Origin: Oscillospiraceae bacterium
Lineage (GTDB): Bacteria; Bacillota; Clostridia; Oscillospirales; Oscillospiraceae
Reading direction: 5' to 3'
DNA: 64,000 nucleotides
Assembly (NCBI GenBank): GCA_017395935.1
Contig: JAFQNL010000019.1
Span: 186,001 to 250,000 of the forward strand
Shown: positions 58,098 to 64,000 of the stretch, piece by piece
Layout of the letters: every line of letters begins with the position of its first letter
How positions within the stretch are numbered: the first letter of the stretch is position 1
Position numbers and translations under genes: made by a program
The notes under the pieces: generated by a model
The model's database searches: none
What the model saw: the letters and a program-made list of their open reading frames with translations, nothing else
Told to the model about the DNA's origin: nothing

Positions 58098-58685
58098 ATG
58101 ACGAAATTTCTTCCCCAGTCCGACGCAACGGCGACTGATGAACAGCTCTGTAGTCAGGCAAGTGCAGGAGATCGCCGGAGCGAAGAAGTACTGATTATGC
58201 GATATAATCAGCTGGTACGGAGTATTAGCCGTCCATTCTTTCTCCTTGGCTCCGATCAGGAGGATCTGATTCAGGAGGGAATGTTTGGTCTGCTGCGTGC
58301 CATTCATAAATTTGACCCGGAGCGTGGCGTCAGCTTTAAGACTTTCGCCGGTCAATGCATTCGAAACTGCGTGCTCAACGCGGTCCGTGACGCTTCCGCC
58401 GTTCGTCATCAGCCTCTGAACAGCGCCCTGTCTCTGGATCAGGAGTCTCAGGATCAGGTCACTTATTTCGGTGACCCGGAGTACCGGATTATGGACAGCG
58501 ACGCTTTCGACGAGCGTCTGCTCCACTATAAGAGCCTGCTGTCCCCGTTTGAGAATCAGGTATTAGATCTCTACCTGAAAGGATATACCAGACAGGAGAT
58601 GGCACAACGCCTTGAGAGCAGCGTAAAATCTGTCGACAACGCTCTCCAGCGCCTGCGCAGCAAGTTGCGCGCCCAATCAAGTTAG
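58098..58685 (+). CDS. sigH: RNA polymerase sigma factor SigH (Spo0H)
   Basis: Early stationary-phase and sporulation sigma factor. The 195-residue protein has region 2 DQEDLIQEGMFGLLRAIHKF, then FKTFAGQCIRNCVLNAVRDA, and region 4 with LDLYLKGYTRQEMAQRLESS followed by VKSVDNALQRLRSKL. The family assignment is clear at the level of SigH-type short sigma-70 factors. AAGGAGAC precedes the start. Its usual neighbours (rlmB, rae1/yacP) are not upstream here. Confidence 0.9.
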   Translation: MTKFLPQSDATATDEQLCSQASAGDRRSEEVLIMRYNQLVRSISRPFFLLGSDQEDLIQEGMFGLLRAIHKFDPERGVSFKTFAGQCIRNCVLNAVRDASAVRHQPLNSALSLDQESQDQVTYFGDPEYRIMDSDAFDERLLHYKSLLSPFENQVLDLYLKGYTRQEMAQRLESSVKSVDNALQRLRSKLRAQSS

Positions 58686-58758
58686 AATCGGCCCCTTGGA
58701 GCTGTTTCTATATAATAGCCCTAATGGCAATTTCATGTGAGAAGAGAGGATCACAACT

Positions 58759-59034
58759 ATGTACGAAGATAAGATTCTGGTCTGTAAGGACTGCGGCAAC
58801 GAGTTTACTTTCTCTGCCGGCGAGCAGGCATTCTACGCTGAGCGTGGCTTCCAGAACGAGCCCCAGCGCTGCAAGAGCTGCCGTGACGCCCGCAAGAACG
58901 CCACTCGTGCTCCCCGTCAGTATTTCACCGCTACTTGCGCCTCCTGCGGCAAGGAAGCCCGTGTTCCCTTCGAGCCCAGAAGCGACAAGCCCGTTTACTG
59001 CAGCGAGTGCTTCGCCCAGCGTTCTGCCCGCTAA
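58759..59034 (+). CDS. Small four-CxxC zinc-ribbon protein
   Basis: A 91-residue protein with four CxxC pairs (Cys9/12, Cys38/41, Cys60/63, Cys81/84) that fit two zinc ribbons. The first half (ILVCKDCGNEFTFSAGEQAF, with FQNEPQRCKSC) matches the probable zinc-ribbon domain family common in Clostridia, and the second half resembles the CxxC-x-DKPVYCSEC type. Codon use is highly biased and the ribosome site good (AGAGAGGA), which suggests strong expression. Function is unknown; nucleic-acid binding is likely. Confidence 0.85.
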   Translation: MYEDKILVCKDCGNEFTFSAGEQAFYAERGFQNEPQRCKSCRDARKNATRAPRQYFTATCASCGKEARVPFEPRSDKPVYCSECFAQRSAR

Positions 59035-59054
59035 TTAACTGCATACGGCATATT

Positions 59055-59086
59055 AAAGAGCTGCCTGACGGCAGCTCTTTATATTG
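59055..59086 (+). terminator. Terminator after the zinc-ribbon gene
   Basis: An 11-bp stem AAAGAGCTGCC/GGCAGCTCTTT with a TGAC loop is followed by ATATTG. Confidence 0.8.
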
Positions 59087-59090
59087 CTCC

Positions 59091-59141
59091 GAAAAAGCTC
59101 AGCTCCCCATCTCCGGTCAAAACCGGCAGGGGAGCTGAGCT
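59091..59141 (-). terminator. Terminator after the RND exporter gene (minus strand)
   Basis: A 13-bp stem (AGCTCAGCTCCCC, 59096-59108, with GGGGAGCTGAGCT, 59129-59141), with an inner CCGGT/ACCGG pair, reads into TTTTTC on the minus strand. Confidence 0.88.
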
Positions 59142-59155
59142 GCTTTATATGAGGA

Positions 59156-62100
59156 TTATTCCTCGATGATAGTATCGTCGATCTCTTCTTCCACCAGAGT
59201 CTTGTTGGAAGTGAGCAGATCATAGATACAGGGGACGACCAGCAGAGTCATAAGCGTACCGTAAGCAAGGCCGCCGACTTCTACCAGCGCCATGGGACGC
59301 AGAAGGGTAGCATCCAGAGAGTTGCCCATTGCAAGGAAAGTCTGAGCAAAAATGGTGGTCAGTGTAGTCATAAGGACAGGACGCAGACGGGTATATCCGG
59401 CTTCCAGAATAGCCTCCGTCTTGTTCTTTCCGCGCTGACGGAGCTTATTGATATAGTCGATCAGGACGATACCGTTATTAACGATGACGCCAGCCAGCAT
59501 GGTAAAGCCGATCATGGACAGGACACTGATTTCCGAGCCTGCAATGATCAGAGCGATAAAGCCGCCAGAGAAAGCCAGAGGAATGGTGAACATGATAATA
59601 AAGGGATAGACCAGATTCTGGAACTGAGCCACCATAACCAGATAGATGCAGATTACAGCAAGTAGCAGAAGCAGACCCATCTGCTCCATAGCCTCCATAA
59701 TCGTCTCGCTCTCGCCGCTGAAGTGAATGCTGTAGCCATCAGGCAGATCAAACTCCTTGGCTGCCAGCTTCAGCTCGTCACTAACCTTAGTGACATTGTG
59801 GTTCTCGTCCACGAAAGCGGTAATAGAGAGGTAGCGCTGCTGATTATAGCGGTTAATTGTATCCAGACCCAGGGTAGAGGTGATCTCGGCGATGTCAGTC
59901 AGCAGGATCACTTCTTCCTCCTGATCACTATTAGTGACAGTAAAGGTAATCTCTTCCAGATCCTCACGAGTCATCTCTTCGTCAGTATCCTTCTTTACGT
60001 ACAGATCATAGCTGCCCTCTTCCAGCTCCAGCGTGGTAATGGCAGTGGGGGTAGCGATCTTGGTGTAGATCTCCTGGAAAACCTGAGCGACCGTCAGCGA
60101 GTACTTGCCAGCCTTTTCCTTATCAACTGTGACCTTCAGCTGCTCACTGGCCTCCTGAAGGCCGGCATCCACACTGCTGACTCCTTCGACCTGAGCAAAG
60201 TGATCAGCCAGGTCGCTGGCCACCTGAGGAATCTCCTGGGCATCCTTACCGTAGAGACGGATCGTGATACCGGTACCCATGAGCATGGAGATATCCATGG
60301 AAGCGGAGGAGACGGTCAGTTCACAATTGAGGTCTTTGCAGTGTTCCAGAACGTAATTCTCGAATTCCTCCGCAGTAATAGTACGGTCATCGGCAAACAC
60401 GATGGAGAAGGAGGCGGAGTTGGGATCAACCTCCACACTGCCGCCGAATACAGATCCCACCATGGTAGACATCATGCCGGAAGAACCACCCTGAACGCCT
60501 ACTGTCTCAACGTCAGGCAATTCCATCATAACCTCAGCCACATCATCTGCAATTGCCATCGTTTCAGAGAAGGTGAGCTCCTCGGGCGTAGTCATACTGA
60601 CACTGACCTGAGTACTCTCCATTTCAGGCATAAAGATGAAGCCCTGGCTGAAGATGTAAATAGAGGATGCAGCCAGAATACCAACCGCCAGCAGGATAAC
60701 AGCCAGACGATGCTTCAGACAGACGCCCAGCAGCTTCTTGTAGCCGCCTGCAAAAGAGTCAAACCAGGGATGCTTGATCTCACGCTGCTTGCCCATGATC
60801 AAAGAACTCATCATGGGAACGAAAGTCATAGCAATGATCAGACTGCCCGTCAATGCAAAGGTGAAAGTCATAGCCAGAGCCATCAGCAGGTCAGCTACCA
60901 TACCAGTAGTAAAGAACAGGCCCACAAAAACGCAGATCGTCGTCAGGGTAGAGGCGACAATAGCGCCGGCGACTTCCTTGGTACCGGCAACGGCGGCCGA
61001 GCGCTTGTCATAGCCCAGACCACGGTAACGATAGATATTCTCCAGCACGACGACCGAGTTATCCACCAACATACCGATACCCAAACTCAAACCGCCAAGG
61101 CTCATTACGTTCATCGTCACGCCGCCGGCATACATGAAGATAACGGCCAGAACGACAGACACAGGGATAGAGCAGGCAATGACCATAGTAGGCCGTAGAT
61201 CCTTCAGGAAGAGGAAGAGGATAATAACAGCCAAAATGGCACCATAGATCATAGAGGTCATAACAGAATGAACCACCATGTCAATAAAAATGCCCTGATC
61301 AGAGAGAACGGTAAAGTGAATACCGGGAATCTCTTCCTCCAGATCGTCAAATTCCTGCAGAATGAGATCGGACACGTCGCCGGTGCTGTAGCCGTCCTGC
61401 TTCATAATGGAGAGGATGAGAGAGCCGTTGCCGTTGACCTTGGCATAGACCTCTTCAGAGTTGTCAGTGACCAGCACGTCGGCCACATCGGAAAGCCGGA
61501 TTGTATCCAGACCATCCAGAGTCAGATTGATAAGGGGGAGGTTCTTCAGCTCGTCCAGCGTCTGAATATCGTTGCCCACACGAACCAGCAGGGAATCCTC
61601 GCCGTCGATGATATAGCCGGCGGGCATATCAAAATTCTGAGCGGTGAGCAGGGAAGTGACAGTGCTCGAGCTGAGGATGGTGTCCACATTCAGTGAATCA
61701 TAAGCAGTTTCCATGGAGCTGTCCAGCTGTGTCTGGGCACTCTCGATGGCAGATTCGGCAGCAGCCAGCTGCGCGGAAGCGGAACCCATCTGAATGGAGG
61801 CAAGAATACCAGACTGATTGATCATTGTCAGAGCGTCAGACAGAGAAGTCTGGCCGTCCTCGATCTGGCTAATCGCATCTTCCAGCTGCTCGATGGCGGA
61901 AACGAGTTGCTTCCGGTTTGCAAGCAGCATTTCTTTCTGCGCGATCGCTTCATTCAGAGGAGCCATCTGGCCCTTGAGCTCGTCGATCAGGCTCTTAATG
62001 CCGGCTGCCAACCCATCAGAGGTATCCAGCTGCAGACCCTGCTGCAGGAGAGACTGTTCAATAGCATCCAATGCCTGCTGGCAGCCGGCAATGGTGCTCT

Positions 62101-63241
62101 GGAGAATAGCAATCTGATTAGACAGATCGGAGCCGGAAGTAGGGCTGCTGGTCTCTCCGGATTCTTCGCTGCTCTGATCCCCAGAACCGGCGTCAGGGTT
62201 CTCGCCGTCACCGGAATCAGGCGTCTGATCGCCCTCTTCGGGTACCTCAGGGGTTTCGCCGCTTCCGGACTGCTGAAGCTGCTTGAGCTGTTCCTCAGCG
62301 GCCAGCTTGGTAGCGGAAATTTCCAGCACCTGACTATAGACAGACTCCAGAGAGTCAATAGTAGACTGGAGCATCTGCTTGGCACTCTCAGCCTGCTCCA
62401 CCTTGGAGATACCGTCATCCAGCGTTGCCAGATTCACCTTCAGCTCACTCAGCTGAGCCTTAAGTTCAGCCTTGGTGGAGAAAACTTCGATTTTGCTATC
62501 AATGATGGTATTATTGCCCTGAGCTAGCTGCTGACTGACCTTCTTGGACTGACTCTCCAGAGTCTTCTGGCCATCTTCCAGTTCTTCGGCGCCGTCATCC
62601 AGCTCTTCCTGAGCCTCGGCAAACTTATCGTCCAACAGGGCAACGATCTTCTCGTTCATCGCATCGATCTTGTCCTGACGGATAACCACCTGAATCTCAG
62701 CCTCGATCTGACCGGCAGCGGAGACAGAAGCCACACCGGCCATACTTTCCAGATGAGGATCCAGTTCCTCGTTGACATAGTCGGTCAGCTGCTTCTGATC
62801 CATACCGTCCATGTCTACCGAAGCCATGACAATAGGAGCCATGTTGGGGTTGATCTTTATGATCATGGGAGAACTGATCTCCTCCGGCCAATATGACTCC
62901 AGCTGGTCCAACTTTTCCCGCATTTCCAGAGAAGCAGAATCCATGTTGGTCTCCTCAGTAAAAGAGAGAATAACGAGAGAATAGTTCTCAGCTGACATAG
63001 AGGAGATCGTATCAATGCCGCTGACAGTAGCCATAGAAGACTCTACAGGGGCAGTGACGGCCATTTCTACAGCATCAGGGCTGGCACCGGGATATGTAGT
63101 CATGACCACGGCATAGGGCATATTCATTTCAGGCAGCAGGTCGGTAGACAGTTTGGTAAACGATACCACACCAAGGACCAGCACAAGGATAATGCCCACG
63201 ATTACCGTAAATGGTTTTCTTACGCTAAATTTTGCAATCAT
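59156..63241 (-). CDS. RND-family efflux permease with a large coiled-coil insertion
   Basis: A 1,361-residue RND transporter of the AcrB/HAE1 type, about 300 residues longer than usual. It starts IAKFSVRKPFTVIVGIILVL (first membrane helix). Conserved core segments include TTYPGASPDAVE (near 50), GMLVDNSVVVLENIYRYRG (helix 4; the first proton-relay Asp kept, the second replaced by Asn as in many Firmicutes), and GVIVNNGIVLIDYINKL near the end. Residues about 205-535 form an extra helical, glutamine-rich domain split by an acidic low-complexity linker (residues 325-372). No adaptor gene is adjacent. ATG 63241 has GGAGG upstream. Confidence 0.92.
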   Translation of the reverse strand: MIAKFSVRKPFTVIVGIILVLVLGVVSFTKLSTDLLPEMNMPYAVVMTTYPGASPDAVEMAVTAPVESSMATVSGIDTISSMSAENYSLVILSFTEETNMDSASLEMREKLDQLESYWPEEISSPMIIKINPNMAPIVMASVDMDGMDQKQLTDYVNEELDPHLESMAGVASVSAAGQIEAEIQVVIRQDKIDAMNEKIVALLDDKFAEAQEELDDGAEELEDGQKTLESQSKKVSQQLAQGNNTIIDSKIEVFSTKAELKAQLSELKVNLATLDDGISKVEQAESAKQMLQSTIDSLESVYSQVLEISATKLAAEEQLKQLQQSGSGETPEVPEEGDQTPDSGDGENPDAGSGDQSSEESGETSSPTSGSDLSNQIAILQSTIAGCQQALDAIEQSLLQQGLQLDTSDGLAAGIKSLIDELKGQMAPLNEAIAQKEMLLANRKQLVSAIEQLEDAISQIEDGQTSLSDALTMINQSGILASIQMGSASAQLAAAESAIESAQTQLDSSMETAYDSLNVDTILSSSTVTSLLTAQNFDMPAGYIIDGEDSLLVRVGNDIQTLDELKNLPLINLTLDGLDTIRLSDVADVLVTDNSEEVYAKVNGNGSLILSIMKQDGYSTGDVSDLILQEFDDLEEEIPGIHFTVLSDQGIFIDMVVHSVMTSMIYGAILAVIILFLFLKDLRPTMVIACSIPVSVVLAVIFMYAGGVTMNVMSLGGLSLGIGMLVDNSVVVLENIYRYRGLGYDKRSAAVAGTKEVAGAIVASTLTTICVFVGLFFTTGMVADLLMALAMTFTFALTGSLIIAMTFVPMMSSLIMGKQREIKHPWFDSFAGGYKKLLGVCLKHRLAVILLAVGILAASSIYIFSQGFIFMPEMESTQVSVSMTTPEELTFSETMAIADDVAEVMMELPDVETVGVQGGSSGMMSTMVGSVFGGSVEVDPNSASFSIVFADDRTITAEEFENYVLEHCKDLNCELTVSSASMDISMLMGTGITIRLYGKDAQEIPQVASDLADHFAQVEGVSSVDAGLQEASEQLKVTVDKEKAGKYSLTVAQVFQEIYTKIATPTAITTLELEEGSYDLYVKKDTDEEMTREDLEEITFTVTNSDQEEEVILLTDIAEITSTLGLDTINRYNQQRYLSITAFVDENHNVTKVSDELKLAAKEFDLPDGYSIHFSGESETIMEAMEQMGLLLLLAVICIYLVMVAQFQNLVYPFIIMFTIPLAFSGGFIALIIAGSEISVLSMIGFTMLAGVIVNNGIVLIDYINKLRQRGKNKTEAILEAGYTRLRPVLMTTLTTIFAQTFLAMGNSLDATLLRPMALVEVGGLAYGTLMTLLVVPCIYDLLTSNKTLVEEEIDDTIIEE

Positions 63242-63301
63242 GGTTTGCCTCCGGATTGAATGATTTGCCGCTAAAAGCTTCGGCACAAATGTTCATCATA
63301 A

Positions 63302-63330
63302 AATATAATCAACATCTTCAATTCAGTCAA
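63302..63330 (-). promoter_or_regulatory. SigA-type promoter of the RND exporter gene
   Basis: TTGACT (63330-63325), 17-base spacer, TATATT (63307-63302) on the minus strand, 60 bases upstream of the start codon. Confidence 0.78.
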
Positions 63331-63358
63331 CCAACAAAAACAGGCCATCTGTTGGTTG
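63328..63358. promoter_or_regulatory. Inverted repeat between RND and TetR genes, candidate operator
   Basis: CAACCAACA (63328-63336) and TGTTGGTTG (63350-63358) are perfect 9-bp arms 13 bases apart. The left arm overlaps the -35 of the RND promoter. This suits a repressor such as the divergently encoded TetR protein. Confidence 0.6.
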
Positions 63359-63430
63359 TTTCAAAATTATTCACACAATCAGACACCGTGTTGTGTTATG
63401 ATTCTTTCAGACCGCTTCGGAGGATTTAAA

Positions 63431-64000
63431 ATGAAAAAGAACCCAGCCATTACAGAAGCAACCCAAAGGGCTCTGAAGGAAGCCTTTTGGACACTCTATC
63501 TGCAAAAGCCTGCCGAGCAGATTACCGTCAGAGAGATCTGCGATCTGGCCGGATATAACCGCTCCACTTTTTACCAGTACTTTAGAGATGTGTATGACGT
63601 GCTCGAGCAGATCGAGGCTTTTATTCTGGAAAAAGTAGGGGAACTGGGAAAGCTCCTCGCCCACGCCGGACAGCATCAGTCTCTTGCCCAGATCCTGTCG
63701 GCTGTCTTTGGCAACCGAAATCAGGAGGCAAAACTGCTGCGCTCTTTCCTGATGTTGGAATGGAACCACACCTTTGAGCGTCGCCTGATCGAACAGCTGA
63801 AGGCGCTTCTGATCAGCATCTTCCCTTGGCCGGAAGATCTTCTGGATGCCGAGTATCTCTTTCTGGAATACCATATTAACGGCATTCTGTCGCTGGTCAA
63901 ATACCATATTCCTATTGATGACGTGCCTCTGTCCGAGCAGCTGATCAGCTGTCTTGCCATGATCAGTGGCGTACCTGTATCCGCCTTTTCCGAGCAGTCT
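63431..64000 (+). CDS. TetR-family transcriptional regulator, 3'-truncated by the window
   Basis: The frame from ATG 63431 stays open to the window end (190 codons). ALKEAFWTLYLQKPAEQITV is followed by the TetR helix-turn-helix REICDLAGYNRSTFYQYF and RDVYDVLEQIEAFIL. The rest is the variable helical ligand-binding domain. GGAGGA lies 7 bases upstream, and TGTTATGAT is a possible extended -10. It is divergent from the RND exporter, with an inverted repeat in between, so it most likely represses that exporter. The effector is unknown. Confidence 0.9.
   Translation, partial: MKKNPAITEATQRALKEAFWTLYLQKPAEQITVREICDLAGYNRSTFYQYFRDVYDVLEQIEAFILEKVGELGKLLAHAGQHQSLAQILSAVFGNRNQEAKLLRSFLMLEWNHTFERRLIEQLKALLISIFPWPEDLLDAEYLFLEYHINGILSLVKYHIPIDDVPLSEQLISCLAMISGVPVSAFSEQS

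Noticed and set aside
63283-63294. GCACAAATGTTC as a fourth LexA box in the RND leader
   Set aside because: It differs in the first half-site and lies between the promoter and the start codon rather than on the promoter. RND control by the divergent TetR is simpler.
1-64000. CRISPR array, prophage, insertion sequence or integron
   Set aside because: No direct-repeat arrays, transposase, integrase, phage structural genes or terminal repeats were seen.

Overview
The window is a contiguous piece of a bacterial chromosome from an endospore-forming member of the Firmicutes, class Clostridia. The evidence is PolC, the order ylxM-ffh-rpsP-khpA-rimM-trmD, the sporulation genes spoIIGA, sigE, sigG, sigH and dpaAB plus a probable spoIVFB-like protease, a zinc-ribbon L32, and strong TTGACA/TATAAT promoters with AGGAGG ribosome sites. 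Gene content and codon use look most like the Oscillospiraceae; that placement is inference. No phage, insertion sequence, CRISPR array or rRNA was seen. Nearly all of it is housekeeping DNA, so the unusual signals are regulatory or architectural rather than a new gene cassette.

Layout. 1-2706: 3' two thirds of polC. 2806-9245: nine-gene histidine operon hisZGDBHAFIE, without hisC. 9501-11782: a Smr-domain protein, an MmcQ/YjbR protein, a HAD phosphatase and a PHP phosphatase. 11826-15553 (minus): the SRP/ribosome operon. 15823-21313: M16 pair ymfF/ymfH, lgt, folD and an orphan ATP-grasp enzyme. 21371-24341 (minus): YbaK-like deacylase, hotdog thioesterase, an orphan solute-binding protein and an RluA-family synthase. 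24342-24907: gene-free, with a promoter leading into a candidate small RNA. 24908-28864: DUF177-rpmF, der, plsY, gpsA. 28916-34454: SLOG protein, FMN riboswitch and ribU, dinB followed directly by znuACB. 34659-41479: dpaAB, a glycosyltransferase, spoIIGA-sigE, a lipoprotein, sigG. 41647-50924: cls, serC, ZIP transporter, nitroreductase, MFS permease, an Mrr-like membrane protein, glnS and a C39-like peptidase. 50983-54771: adenine deaminase, tRNA-Thr(CGU), gltX. 54827-57985: a SpoIVFA/SpoIVFB-like pair and ruvCAB. 58098-64000: sigH, a zinc-ribbon protein, a large RND exporter and its divergent TetR regulator (cut by the window end).

How the parts connect. Sporulation is the main theme. sigH, spoIIGA-sigE and sigG give three sigma factors, dpaAB makes dipicolinate, and the 54827/55140 pair looks like a reduced SpoIVFA/FB system. 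The most striking observation is that the Shine-Dalgarno sequences of sigG and of the SpoIVFA-like gene both lie in the 3' arm of a perfect hairpin. A candidate sporulation-sigma promoter is embedded in each hairpin, so read-through mRNA would be masked while mRNA started locally would not. A second theme is a likely SOS group: the 10-mer GAACAAATGT occurs at the promoters of the SLOG gene, dinB and the Mrr-like gene. A third is zinc: znuACB and a ZIP transporter.
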